A stretch of 64,000 nt of DNA from Rhizobium sp. NFR03 (GTDB lineage Bacteria > Pseudomonadota > Alphaproteobacteria > Rhizobiales > Rhizobiaceae), in contig NZ_FOGR01000003.1 in the NCBI RefSeq assembly GCF_900111275.1, positions 558,001-622,000 of the forward strand, written 5' to 3'. Positions 25,819-34,856 of this stretch are shown piece after piece; within the stretch, counting starts at the first letter, position 1, and every line of letters starts with the position of its first letter. Position numbers and translations under genes: made by a program. A model generated the notes under the pieces. The model was not told the origin of the DNA. It ran no database searches and saw only the letters and a list, made by a program, of their open reading frames with translations.

Positions 25819-27108
25819 CTAGGGATGGTTCAAACCCAGCGAGACGAGCATATCGGCATCCTGTTGACCGCTAACCTCGTCGAACAGGCCGAAATAGCTG
25901 CCGTAACACCAGTAGGCCCAGGGGATTCCACGCGCCTCGGCCTGCTTGCGCACCACAGACAGCCAGGCGAGCCGATCTGCGTTGTATTCGGGCAGGAGAC
26001 CGGGCTTGGGTCTCGGCGCGCCGAACTCGCCGAGATACAGGCGCGTCGGGGGTATATCGTAGCGTTCGGCCCAAGCGATCGCCTTGTCAAAGTCTTGAAC
26101 CACGTCGCCGGCATCATAGCCACGGTAGTAGTAGACGCTGATTTTCCAGAGCTGCGAGAGGAGGTGGCCCCAGGACGAAGGCTCACTCCAGAGTTCGGCA
26201 ACGTGCTGGCCGAAGGCAGCGATCGATTCGCTCGCTCCCTCGGCATTGGCCGGCCATCGAAACACGGGTGGATACCGGGAGGCGAGATCCTGGGTCACCG
26301 GTGCATAACCCTGAAAGATGAATTCGGGCGGAGAATAGTAATGGAGCGAGTAGAGAATGTTTGGATCGTCGAAACCCGAGGGATCGAGCCGAAGAAGCCC
26401 GAAGAGCCCGCCGCCACATGAGCCGGTGACGATGAGGGTATGATTCGGGGCCGAATGGCGGGCCACAGAGACCAGCGTCTTCAGATAGCCTTCCCAGAGC
26501 CCCGGTGTCCGGCATTCGACCTGCGGTTCATTGAAGAGTTCGAGTGCCACCCGATCCGCGGGACGGCTGGCCGTCCTCTCGGCGAACGCAGCGACGACAC
26601 GTTTCAGCGCGTCGAACATTCCCGGCTCCTCGACCAGTGAGCGGGCATCGTAAGGAGAGTTGCGACCCTTGTCCGGCGTGTGGATATCCACAAGAACCTT
26701 GAGGCCGAGGGCCGAGATGGCATCGACCTGGGCAAAGACGTAGTCGGCGCGCGCCTGAAGCTCATCCGCATTTGCGAGCACGAGAGGGCCGACATTCACC
26801 GGAAGGCGGACATGGTCGAAGCCCATCGCCTTGATGCTTGAAAAGTTCGAAAGCGGGAAATAGGACTCGACCGGAACGTAGCCTGCACCGAGAAACCGTC
26901 CATTTTTCCGGGCTGTCGGCGTCCAGAGGAACGGGAAGACGTTCACCCCCTTCTCCACGCGGAAAGCGGGCCGCGTGTCACTCGCTGTCGCAACGGGCGC
27001 CACGAGCGGGGAGAGAGCAACGAACAGGGCGAGGATGACAGCCAGCATACGGCGCCACGCATCATTTCGTGGAGTGCCGATCGCGGGAAGTTGCGCTTCG
27101 CCCGTCAT
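25819..27108 (-). CDS. GH5-type cellulase-like endoglycanase, exported
   Basis: The frame encodes a GH5-like barrel. Motifs are MGFDHVRLPVNVGPL, the acid/base ELFNEPQV (E194 from the chosen start), HYYSPPEF, and the nucleophile LYLGEFGAPRP (E361). A signal peptide is present: RRMLAVILALFVALSPLVAP. The start is uncertain. The ATG at 27108 places a basic region before that helix, an ATG at 27048 would begin at it, and a GTG at 27192 opens the longest frame; none has a good ribosome binding site. GH5 enzymes cut beta-1,4-glucans and related polymers. Placement in the EPS locus suggests trimming of the EPS, but a cellulose substrate is possible. Confidence 0.88.
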   Translation of the reverse strand: MTGEAQLPAIGTPRNDAWRRMLAVILALFVALSPLVAPVATASDTRPAFRVEKGVNVFPFLWTPTARKNGRFLGAGYVPVESYFPLSNFSSIKAMGFDHVRLPVNVGPLVLANADELQARADYVFAQVDAISALGLKVLVDIHTPDKGRNSPYDARSLVEEPGMFDALKRVVAAFAERTASRPADRVALELFNEPQVECRTPGLWEGYLKTLVSVARHSAPNHTLIVTGSCGGGLFGLLRLDPSGFDDPNILYSLHYYSPPEFIFQGYAPVTQDLASRYPPVFRWPANAEGASESIAAFGQHVAELWSEPSSWGHLLSQLWKISVYYYRGYDAGDVVQDFDKAIAWAERYDIPPTRLYLGEFGAPRPKPGLLPEYNADRLAWLSVVRKQAEARGIPWAYWCYGSYFGLFDEVSGQQDADMLVSLGLNHP

Positions 27109-27429
27109 GGAAGCTGCACCGGAAAAGGGCCCCATCCGCTCGGCAGAAAGGCCCGGTGACACCTCGGGGTAGCTGGATGGTCCAAACTGCACTCCATCGG
27201 AACCTCTCGGACACCTTGTCGCGACGCATCCGCGTCCCTTTGCCAGGCAGGCTCCCTGAACCGGCCGGACATCACCTTAACGTCGTCTACATTAGATATT
27301 TTTTATCTTCAAGCGGCGTCCGGCCTTGCACCATGTCGACAGGTCGCCTCATGCGGGTTAAAGGCCCATGGCGTGGCACAGGATCGGACCTTCCGATCCG
27401 GCAACGGTGTCTTTGTAAGCCTTGATGGG
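27109..27429. other. Divergent intergenic region between the GH5 and UDP-glucuronate epimerase genes
   Basis: The region contains no convincing gene if the GH5 start is at 27108. An AT-rich stretch around 27285-27310 (ATTAGATATTTTTTATC) is a likely promoter area for one or both divergent genes. No defined promoter hexamers could be assigned. Confidence 0.4.
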
Positions 27430-28449
27430 ATGCACATGCGTTATTTTATTACCGGAACCGCTGGCTTCATCGGCTTTCACCTCGCTCACCGCCTTGTCAG
27501 CGAAGGGCATTCGGTCGTCGGGTTCGACGCGATGACGCCCTATTACGACGTGGAACTGAAGCGAAAGCGGCATGCCCTGCTCGAACGGTTCGAAGGCTTC
27601 GTCCCGGTTGTCGGCAGGCTGGAGGACCGCGCCGCGCTGGCTGCGGCCGCAGAGACGGCGCGGCCCGATGTCATCATCCATCTGGCGGCTCAGGCCGGCG
27701 TTCGCTACAGTCTGAAGGAGCCCCGCTCCTACATCGATTCCAATCTTGTTGGCTCGTTTAACGTCATCGACATCGCACGCGACATCCAGCCCCAGCACCT
27801 GCTCATCGCGTCGACGTCTTCGGTCTACGGTTCCAATGAAAAGGTGCCGTTCGAGGAGCAGGATCGCGCGGACGAGCCCATGTCCCTCTACGCAGCCACC
27901 AAGAAGTCCATGGAACTGATGGCGCACAGCTACGCCCATCTCTTTGCGGTGCCGACGACAGCCTTCCGCTTCTTCACGGTCTATGGCCCGTGGGGACGCC
28001 CCGACATGGCCCTGTTCAAGTTCGTCGAAGCCATTCGCCAGGGACGGCCGATCGACGTCTATGGCGAAGGGCGCATGAGCCGCGACTTCACCTATATCGA
28101 CGATCTTGTGGATGGCATTCTTCAGCTGTCGCAGGCCATTCCCTCTGAAGCATCACGCCTTCGCGGAGGCGCGGTTGTCGATAGTCTGTCCCATCACGCA
28201 CCTTTCCGCACCGTCAATATCGGCGGCGGACAACCGATCGAACTTCTGACCTTCATCGAAACGATCGAGCAGCGGCTCGGCCTTACCGCCGTCAAGAACA
28301 TCCTGCCGATGCAGCCCGGCGACATGCAGCGCACCTACGCGTCGCCCGATCTGCTCAAGGCGCTCACCCGCTTTCAGCCGAAGGTAACGCTTGCCGAAGG
28401 CATCGGCCGGTTCGTCGACTGGTACGACGAACATTATCCGCAGGCCTGA
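27430..28449 (+). CDS. UDP-glucuronate 4-epimerase (LpsL-like), NAD-dependent epimerase
   Basis: The 339-residue protein is an extended short-chain dehydrogenase: [14 protein letters not shown] at the N-terminus binds NAD, and the catalytic STSSVYGSN with YAATKKSME supplies Ser, Tyr and Lys. [19 protein letters not shown] is typical of UDP-glucuronate epimerases of the LpsL/CapI type, which give UDP-galacturonate. Length equals that family (about 340). It would use the product of the UDP-glucose dehydrogenase encoded at 34857-36023. Starts at 27430 or 27436 are both possible; the GTG at 27373 adds residues not found in the family. The gene is followed by a strong terminator. Confidence 0.85.
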   Translation: MHMRYFITGTAGFIGFHLAHRLVSEGHSVVGFDAMTPYYDVELKRKRHALLERFEGFVPVVGRLEDRAALAAAAETARPDVIIHLAAQAGVRYSLKEPRSYIDSNLVGSFNVIDIARDIQPQHLLIASTSSVYGSNEKVPFEEQDRADEPMSLYAATKKSMELMAHSYAHLFAVPTTAFRFFTVYGPWGRPDMALFKFVEAIRQGRPIDVYGEGRMSRDFTYIDDLVDGILQLSQAIPSEASRLRGGAVVDSLSHHAPFRTVNIGGGQPIELLTFIETIEQRLGLTAVKNILPMQPGDMQRTYASPDLLKALTRFQPKVTLAEGIGRFVDWYDEHYPQA

Positions 28450-28564
28450 GGCACTCCTCGCACGTCTCCGAACCCGATCTGTCGACCGCGCTGCGACCGC
28501 GGATGGTTTGATCGAAGATATCGCGAACGGGTAGCCGCCGGAGCGGTTGGATAACGGTCGATTA

Positions 28565-28591
28565 GCCGGCGCTTCCTTCTGAAGCGCCGGC
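28565..28591. terminator. Rho-independent terminator between convergent genes
   Basis: An 11-bp perfect stem (GCCGGCGCTTC and GAAGCGCCGGC) with a 5-base loop is followed by CGGGTTTTC on the plus strand. It lies between the convergent epimerase and ExoP-type genes. Confidence 0.85.
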
Positions 28592-28601
28592 CGGGTTTTC
28601 G

Positions 28602-30896
28602 CTACTTGTTTTCCAGATAGTAATCGCCGTAGCGACTGTTGTGGTAAAAGTTCTCATCCTGGTGAAGGTAAAGCTTGACCTTGCTCAGATCGACCTTGTT
28701 GAGAATGACACCTGCGCATTTTTTCATGATGGCAGGGTGCGTCTGGACCGCGGTCCGAACGATCCGGCGTGCGGTCTCGCCCCATTCGATGATCATCAGG
28801 AAGCTGTCGATCTTGCTGGAGATGGCTCGCGCATCGACCACCGGGCCGAGAGGCGGAAGATCGAGCACGATGTAATCGAAGGTCTTGGCAAACGAGGCCA
28901 GGAGATCGTTCATCGCACCCGACGACAACAGCTCTGCAGAAAACAGGATACGCTGTTTGATGATGGTCGGCAGGAAGACCAAGCCGGTTTCGACATCGGT
29001 CAACAGAACGTCTTCCACCGACTGGCTTTCGCTGAGAACCTCGTAGAGGCCGCTGCGGGCGTTGGCACCGATGGCGCGGGTTGCGCCCGGATTGCGCAAG
29101 TCGGCGTCGATCAGCAGGGTCCGGGAACCCTGCTTGGCCAGATGCTGGGCGAAATTCACGGCCACGGTGGACTTGCCTTCCCGCGGCAGGACCGAGACGA
29201 TCCCGATCACGCGACCGGGTTTGTTGCCTGCCTTGAAGTCCGCCGCAATCTTGGCGCCACGGATCGTCTCGGCAAAGGACGAAAGCGGATGATCGATGAT
29301 GTAGCGATCGAGATTCGACTTGCTCAAGACCCCGCGGTGCCCGACGCGGGACACATCCAGCTTTGATCCGCCTGACTCGTGTTTCTCCAACGGGATCTGG
29401 CCGATGAACTCCATGGAGAGTTCCTTCTGGACCTGCTCGCCCGTGCGGAAAAACCGTTCCCCGAACTCGCGATAGGCACCGATTGCCGCGCCGACGCCGC
29501 AACCCATGACGAGAGCGAGCACAAGGATCAGCGGCTTCTTCGGATAGCTCGCATCCTGCGGAGGCTCTGCCCGTGTCACCACGCGCGCTGCCGTCACAGG
29601 GAAGCTCTCCCGCTGGCTGGCCTCCTGGAAGCGCTGGAGATAGGTCTCGTAGAGCGTCTTGTAGGTCTCCGCCGCGCGCTCGTACTCCCGCAGTTGAACG
29701 AGATCGTCGTTGGCGACGGCCGAGGTGGTCGTTGCGGCCGCGACCTGTCCCTCCAGGGCTTTCTGGCTGGCGGACGCGACCTCGTATTCCTGCCGGTAGG
29801 TGTCGGCAATACGGCGAAGCTCCTTGAACATGACCTCGTCATATTCCTGAAGCTTGGAGCGCAGGAGAACGGCCTGATAGTGATCGCGGCCGAAGCGCTT
29901 CGAGATTTCAGCCTCGCGCCGGGAGACGTCGAGCGCCTCCTGCTGAAGCTTGTTGATCACGGGGCTATCGAGCGAGCCTACGACCGCCGAACGGATGTCG
30001 CCGCTCGCCACGACTGCCTGAACGCTGTCGTACTTGGACTTGGCATCGGCTGCCGCATTCTGCGCCTTGACGAGGTTGGTGTTGATCTGCGTCAGCTGCT
30101 GCTCGGTGACGAGTTCCCCGCCGGTGGCTATCAGCCCCTTGTCCGCACGGAATTTCTGAACGATGAGGTCACTCTCGAGCGATTTCTGACGAAGCGCCTC
30201 GATCCGCGTCTGCAGCCAGTCGCTGGCGCGCCGCGTTGCATCGAACTTCGAATTGTACTGGTCTTCGAGATAGGCATCGACAATGGCATTGGCGATCTTC
30301 GCCGCAGTTTCCGGCGACTGCGAGATATAGTCGACCTCAAGGATGTAGGTTCGGCCGACGCGGGATGCGGAGGTATTCCGCATCAGGGCATCCTTGATGC
30401 TCTGCTTCAGGTCCTCGATATCCTGCGTTTTTGGCGGCTCGCCCGATCCGACCATGGACTTGAGCGTTGCTGCGACGGTGGACACCAGCGACGGCGCCTG
30501 CTTCTGGAATTCCGGATCGTTCGCAAGATCGAGCCGTTCGACCACAAGTGTCGCAACACGCTCCGAGCGCAGAATCTCCACCTCGCTCAGCACCGCCGCA
30601 TCATCGTCCCGGGTCGGGTAGCCGGAATTGCGATTGCCGTCGGAGAGAAGCTGATCGGCGATCTGCTTGTTGTCGCCGTCGATGAAGAGCGTCGAGGATG
30701 CCGTGTATTTCGGCGTGGCCGTAAAGGCGAATGCCGCGCCGAGAAACAGCATCAGGACGCCGCACAGCGCCACGATCCTCCACTGCCGCTTGATGATGGA
30801 GACGATCTCGTTGAGGTCGATTCCCGTCTCGTTCTGAGAGGGAAGGAACTCGCTTGTTTGGGCCTTATCCAATGTCTGTACGCCTTGATGATGCAA
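28602..30896 (-). CDS. ExoP/Wzc-type bacterial tyrosine autokinase, polysaccharide co-polymerase
   Basis: The 764-residue protein has an N-terminal Wzz domain (IVSIIKRQWRIVALCGVLML near 33-52), a long periplasmic coiled coil, a second membrane helix near residue 455, and a cytoplasmic BY-kinase domain. The kinase has Walker A in SVLPREGKSTVAVNF (about 565-579), Walker A' LLIDADLRNP, and Walker B YIVLDLPPLGP. The C-terminal tail has a tyrosine cluster (YLHQDENFYHNSRYGDYYLENK in part). Such proteins control chain length and export, cycling with tail phosphorylation. The only in-frame start near the front is TTG at 30896, so the start is tentative. No Wzb-type phosphatase gene is in the window; see the phosphatase at 32647-33426. 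Confidence 0.93.
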   Translation of the reverse strand: MHHQGVQTLDKAQTSEFLPSQNETGIDLNEIVSIIKRQWRIVALCGVLMLFLGAAFAFTATPKYTASSTLFIDGDNKQIADQLLSDGNRNSGYPTRDDDAAVLSEVEILRSERVATLVVERLDLANDPEFQKQAPSLVSTVAATLKSMVGSGEPPKTQDIEDLKQSIKDALMRNTSASRVGRTYILEVDYISQSPETAAKIANAIVDAYLEDQYNSKFDATRRASDWLQTRIEALRQKSLESDLIVQKFRADKGLIATGGELVTEQQLTQINTNLVKAQNAAADAKSKYDSVQAVVASGDIRSAVVGSLDSPVINKLQQEALDVSRREAEISKRFGRDHYQAVLLRSKLQEYDEVMFKELRRIADTYRQEYEVASASQKALEGQVAAATTTSAVANDDLVQLREYERAAETYKTLYETYLQRFQEASQRESFPVTAARVVTRAEPPQDASYPKKPLILVLALVMGCGVGAAIGAYREFGERFFRTGEQVQKELSMEFIGQIPLEKHESGGSKLDVSRVGHRGVLSKSNLDRYIIDHPLSSFAETIRGAKIAADFKAGNKPGRVIGIVSVLPREGKSTVAVNFAQHLAKQGSRTLLIDADLRNPGATRAIGANARSGLYEVLSESQSVEDVLLTDVETGLVFLPTIIKQRILFSAELLSSGAMNDLLASFAKTFDYIVLDLPPLGPVVDARAISSKIDSFLMIIEWGETARRIVRTAVQTHPAIMKKCAGVILNKVDLSKVKLYLHQDENFYHNSRYGDYYLENK

Positions 30897-31161
30897 CGCC
30901 GGAACAACTGTTTCCCAATCATCATGGCAGATGCACGATGCAAAACCAGATGTTTTGTGCGGCGCAGCAATTTTAATAATATGTAGTCTTTGACTTACAG
31001 TTCACTTTTCAGAGAGATCCATCGACCATCGTGCATCTGTATTTGCATCATTGTCTTCTGACCGACATCTAACCTTCCCGCTCATCTCACACGAACAGGG
31101 CTGTTCTCATCTCGGGAAAGCAGCGCCCGACCCTGCCGGACGCCGTTGCGCATGTTGCTTC

Positions 31162-32373
31162 CTACAGGTCCTTCACGGCATCGCGCGTTTTGACGACATC
31201 GGTCGAAACGCCGGATGCTGTCGAGGAGACCGAGTTCACCACGTCGAGGAACTTGATCAGCTCCGTTGCCTTTGAATTGGTGACGTAGACGATGTCCTTG
31301 TCCTGCATCGGGAACTTCTGGATCATGAACATGGCAGAGGGGTCGCGCAGATTGGCGCGGAACACCACGGGGATCTGATCGCTCGGGTAGCGGCTGACAT
31401 CGACATGCAACTGCTTCAGGAAGTTGCGATCGACGATGCGATAAAGAAGCACCTGCTCGGGATCGGCACGATTGTCGAGAAGACCGCCGGCCTTGCCGAG
31501 AGCTTCGCCAAGCGTCAGGTCCGCATCCTCGAAATCGATGCGTCCGTTCTGGCCGGCAGCACCGAAGGCAAGGAAGGTACGCCGCTCGCGATTGACGATC
31601 ACGGTATCCCCAGGAATGACGTAGATATTCTCAGCCGGCGTGTTGACCAAATAATCGTAGAGAACGGTGGCCGTCCGCGAACCCCGCTGCAGCGTCACAT
31701 AGGTCTCCAGACGCGGTGTGCTCAGACCGCCTGCCTGAGAAATAACGTCGAGAATGCGGTCGCCGGCTTCCGTCAGCTCGACCTTTGCCGGGCTGTTGAC
31801 GTCACCGAGGACGGCAACCTGAGCCGAGCGGCTGGACACCTTGGAGATGACCACCTGTGGCTCGATGGCGCGATTTGCCAGAAGCTGCTGTAGCTCCTCC
31901 TGCACCGCCGTGGTCGTCCGGCCGGCAACGCGGATCCGACCGGCATAGGGGATGGAGATGCGACCGCTCTGGTCGATCGTCTGACTGGGCATGGTGACGA
32001 AATTGCCGGAGCGCGAACCGGCATCGGCCGGAATGAAAAGACCGCCGGACTGGGATTCAAAGACGGTGACACTGATGATATCGCCAACCCCCAAGGGAAG
32101 GTTCGGCGCGCCGCCACGACGCGTGCCGAAACTACCCCGCAGGGTGGGTGTCGTCGCCTGCGCAACGTTGGCCAGAACAGCCGCACTGATATCCACAAGC
32201 GCGTAATCGACACCGGGAAGCTTCCCCGACTTCGACCGCGTGTTGACGACTTTGAGGGCGGCCTGTTGTTCGACCTGTTCCGAGGACGGTCCCGAACTCG
32301 GCAGCGCAGTGCAGCCGGCAAGGAACGTCGTGGCCGATAAGGCAATAGCGCTGATGCACAGACGGTATGACAA
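31162..32373 (-). CDS. Outer-membrane polysaccharide export lipoprotein, Wza/ExoF type
   Basis: The 403-residue protein opens with a lipoprotein signal peptide, SYRLCISAIALSATTFLAGC, with lipobox LAGC. It continues with the Poly_export domain (LGVGDIISVTVFESQSGG, then ISIPYAGRIRVAGRTTTAVQ) and two SLBB-type domains, including VAVLGDVNSPAKVEL and FLAFGAAGQNGRIDF. Wza-like proteins form the outer-membrane channel for capsule or EPS. The start is a TTG at 32373 that has AGGAG six bases upstream and gives the exact signal peptide; the longer frame to 32466 is less likely. It lies upstream of the ExoP-type gene, on the same strand, with a 265-base gap. Confidence 0.9.
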   Translation of the reverse strand: MSYRLCISAIALSATTFLAGCTALPSSGPSSEQVEQQAALKVVNTRSKSGKLPGVDYALVDISAAVLANVAQATTPTLRGSFGTRRGGAPNLPLGVGDIISVTVFESQSGGLFIPADAGSRSGNFVTMPSQTIDQSGRISIPYAGRIRVAGRTTTAVQEELQQLLANRAIEPQVVISKVSSRSAQVAVLGDVNSPAKVELTEAGDRILDVISQAGGLSTPRLETYVTLQRGSRTATVLYDYLVNTPAENIYVIPGDTVIVNRERRTFLAFGAAGQNGRIDFEDADLTLGEALGKAGGLLDNRADPEQVLLYRIVDRNFLKQLHVDVSRYPSDQIPVVFRANLRDPSAMFMIQKFPMQDKDIVYVTNSKATELIKFLDVVNSVSSTASGVSTDVVKTRDAVKDL

Positions 32374-32646
32374 GAAACTCTCCTGCAAGAGGTCGTGCAG
32401 ACCAGCGACCTTTAGTAGATTACGATGAGCAGGCTGTTGAGGAGGCGTTTCGGCACCATCCAGCATGCCCAGGCACTTCCAGAATCACGCACTCCACAAG
32501 CGTTCTCTAACGCAAAGATGAAGAAACCTGATTAAGCATTCATTAAATTAAGGTCAATGACTTTAGATCGTGAGATTTTAGGCATTTAACGTTCTGGGTA
32601 CACGACTATCTTGACAGGCGTGCGATGTACAGGGATGCCTTAAATA

Positions 32647-33426
32647 ATGTGGACCCCTTGGAAACAGAATTCACAGCGTAGTGAGAAAGCCGCCGCCTCC
32701 CGGCAGCGACTGGATCTCCGACAATGGGATATGACTGGCAACATCTATGTCATTCCGGACATTCACGGCTGTCTGCATGCCCTCCACGAGGCTGAACGAC
32801 GAATCGCGGCCGATCGCGAGGATGGCGAGGACATCGCGATCATCATCTACCTCGGAGACTATGTGGACCGCGGACCCGACTCGGCCGGCGTGATTGAGCA
32901 CCTGATCGAAGACCCCATCAAGAGAACGCACCGGATCATGCTGTGCGGCAATCACGACCAGATCTTTCATGCCGTTCTCAGTGCGCAGGCGGACCCGCGC
33001 GGCTGGATGTCTCTGGGGGGACGCGAAACCTTGCGCTCCTACGGCATGTATGACGCCGATATCGATCGGCTCTCCGCCTCGCCTCGCAAACTGGCCGAAG
33101 CCGTGCGGTTGCACGTCCCGGACTCGCACAAGCTGTTCCTGAAACTGCTTCCGGTCGCAGCCTGCATCGGTCCGCGACATATCTTCGTTCATGCCGGGCT
33201 CTATCCCGGACGCCCGCTCGAACTGCAGACGGACGAACACCTCATGTGGATCCGGGAGCCCTTCCTGACCAACGGTCCACAAATGCCGGTTGTCGTCGTC
33301 CACGGGCACACGATCGTTCGGGAGCCCGAGTTTCGTGAGGATCGCATCGCTCTCGATACAGGCGCCTACCGAAGCGGACACCTGACCGTCCTCAAGATCG
33401 CCAAGGGTAGCGTCAGCCTCATCTGA
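32647..33426 (+). CDS. PPP-family metallophosphatase (serine/threonine phosphatase type)
   Basis: The 259-residue protein has the calcineurin-like metal-binding set: IPDIHGCLHAL (D38, H40), YLGDYVDRGPDS, MLCGNHDQIFH, and later HAGLYPG and VVVHGHTIVRE. This is the PPP-type protein phosphatase layout, which acts on phospho-Ser/Thr and sometimes phospho-Tyr. The gene is divergent from the ExoF-type gene and close to ExoP and ExoY. It could act on phosphorylated ExoP, but direct evidence is lacking. A start at residue 29 (32731) is also possible and would remove an unconserved basic extension. Confidence 0.9.
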   Translation: MWTPWKQNSQRSEKAAASRQRLDLRQWDMTGNIYVIPDIHGCLHALHEAERRIAADREDGEDIAIIIYLGDYVDRGPDSAGVIEHLIEDPIKRTHRIMLCGNHDQIFHAVLSAQADPRGWMSLGGRETLRSYGMYDADIDRLSASPRKLAEAVRLHVPDSHKLFLKLLPVAACIGPRHIFVHAGLYPGRPLELQTDEHLMWIREPFLTNGPQMPVVVVHGHTIVREPEFREDRIALDTGAYRSGHLTVLKIAKGSVSLI

Positions 33427-33525
33427 CTGTTTTGCCGCCACTCTTTTGCGACGCGCCGACAATGTGATTGTCATCATTGAGCGGTTCGTGGAACGAGCTG
33501 TAGGGTGTGACGGCAAAACGAGAAA

Positions 33526-33544
33526 GGGCGCCTGAAAGGCGCCC
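33526..33544. terminator. Terminator hairpin between convergent phosphatase and ExoY genes
   Basis: GGGCGCCT pairs with AGGCGCCC around a 3-base loop, and the minus-strand side is followed by a T-rich run (CTTTCTCGTTTTG). It lies between two convergent genes. Confidence 0.65.
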
Positions 33545-33654
33545 ATTACACACATCATTCCACTGAAACAGGTGATTTTCTTCGGACACGTGACAACACC
33601 ACGGGTCCGCCTCGTCTCGCTTAGATGGAAGGTATCCTGCCGGGCTCCTGAGCC

Positions 33655-34359
33655 CTAGAAACCGCTACCGCCGCGCAGCTCGGACATGACCGTCCGGCCG
33701 ATGATGCTCATATCCATCCAGAATGAATAGTTGTGCATGTAGTAGATGTCGCAGGCGATGCGGGCGCGGGCCTTGGCGGCGTCCGTTGTCGGGCCACGCA
33801 GACCGCGGACCTGGGCAAGACCCGTGAGGCCCGGCTTGATCCGGTGACGGTCATGATAATGGGGCACGAGGTCTTCGTAGGGACGATCTGCCGCCAGCAT
33901 TCCAACAGCGTGGCAACGCGGGCCAACCAGCGACATATGCCCGAGAAGCACGTTCACAAGCTGGGGAAGTTCATCGATGCTGGTCTTGCGAAGGATGGCT
34001 CCGAGACGCGTGATCCGCGGATCGTTCTTCGTCGTCTGCGCGACGCCTGTGGCGTCACAGAGATCGGTTCGCATGCTGCGGAACTTGTAGATGCGGATGC
34101 GCGTGCAATTCACGCCCCAACGGACCTGACTGAAGATCGGCGAACCCTTGCTTTCGAGCCGGATTGCAATGCAAACCAGAACGAAGAACGGCAGCAGGAT
34201 CGCCAGGGCCGTGAACGACACGACGATATCCAGTGCACGCTTGGCCACCAGATGGGCCGTGCGGCTTCCGGAATATCCAACGCTCGTCAGAGGGCCGCGA
34301 TATGCGGCGGGCGACGTCGGAACTGCGGCCACATATGTCATCGCACCAAATTCCTTCAT
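33655..34359 (-). CDS. exoY: ExoY-like undecaprenyl-phosphate sugar phosphotransferase (priming enzyme)
   Basis: The 234-residue protein has one membrane helix (about residues 45-66) and the bacterial sugar transferase domain: [36 protein letters not shown] near 120-135, and [11 protein letters not shown]. These are the signature motifs of the ExoY/WbaP family, which transfer hexose-1-phosphate (galactose in S. meliloti ExoY) to undecaprenyl phosphate, the first step of EPS synthesis. The ATG at 34359 is the longest start; an internal ATG at residue 7 is possible. Galactose is supported indirectly by the galE gene nearby. Confidence 0.9.
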   Translation of the reverse strand: MKEFGAMTYVAAVPTSPAAYRGPLTSVGYSGSRTAHLVAKRALDIVVSFTALAILLPFFVLVCIAIRLESKGSPIFSQVRWGVNCTRIRIYKFRSMRTDLCDATGVAQTTKNDPRITRLGAILRKTSIDELPQLVNVLLGHMSLVGPRCHAVGMLAADRPYEDLVPHYHDRHRIKPGLTGLAQVRGLRGPTTDAAKARARIACDIYYMHNYSFWMDMSIIGRTVMSELRGGSGF

Positions 34360-34673
34360 GCCAACCTCCGCGCGAATGCATCCCTATGCTGCATTGCAAT
34401 ATGCCCCACTCTAAATCAGGAGTCACTAAGAAATATACTCTTGATTAACTATGGACGGCTGCCATGCACTGGACGCATAGCTGATAGGTCGCATTTCACG
34501 GCTTTGATCGCCGAAGCATGCGACTGCCGCAGGCCTTGAGCCAGAGCGCTCGAAAATGAACCGTTTTTTAGCTGTGTCTTCTGGAATTGTGAGGTTTGGA
34601 GGGCATGTGTGCCGGATTTAACGGCGTCATAAGGTACGTGCGCCTAGGTTCCGGAAATAATCTGGAGAGCCCG

Positions 34674-34766
34674 ATGTCCCTTCGCCTCAAGAGCCTGTCC
34701 GCCGCTTTCAGCTTTTCGATCGCAGCCTGGAGCGTCATCCTGCACAGCATCACCTTGCCGTCATGA
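34674..34766 (+). CDS. Possible 30-residue hydrophobic micro-protein
   Basis: A plus-strand frame begins with ATG preceded by GGAGA five bases upstream and encodes MSLRLKSLSAAFSFSIAAW, then SVILHSITLPS. It has a basic N-terminus and one short hydrophobic stretch, as in small membrane peptides. No family is recognised. It may be an attenuator or regulator for an EPS gene, or a chance frame. Confidence is low because nothing but the ribosome binding site supports it. Confidence 0.3.
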   Translation: MSLRLKSLSAAFSFSIAAWSVILHSITLPS

Positions 34767-34787
34767 TGGATATATCAGCGGAAGCGC

Positions 34788-34819
34788 GAAAGCGCATGCC
34801 GTAATCGACATGCGCTTTC
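34788..34819. terminator. Hairpin between the micro-ORF and UDP-glucose dehydrogenase gene
   Basis: GAAAGCGCATG pairs with CATGCGCTTTC across a 10-base loop. There is no T-rich tail on either strand, so termination strength is uncertain. Confidence 0.5.
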
Positions 34820-34856
34820 CCGTCTCACCGAGACCTTCAGACGGACTACATCGCCT

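Larger units (their letters stand above)
34360..34856. other. EPS intergenic region with a micro-ORF and a hairpin
   Basis: This 497-base gap between ExoY and UDP-glucose dehydrogenase has no long gene. It holds an AT-rich stretch (34395-34450) suited to promoters, a 30-codon plus-strand ORF (34674-34766) and a hairpin at 34788-34819. The last two are given as separate entries. Confidence 0.5.
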
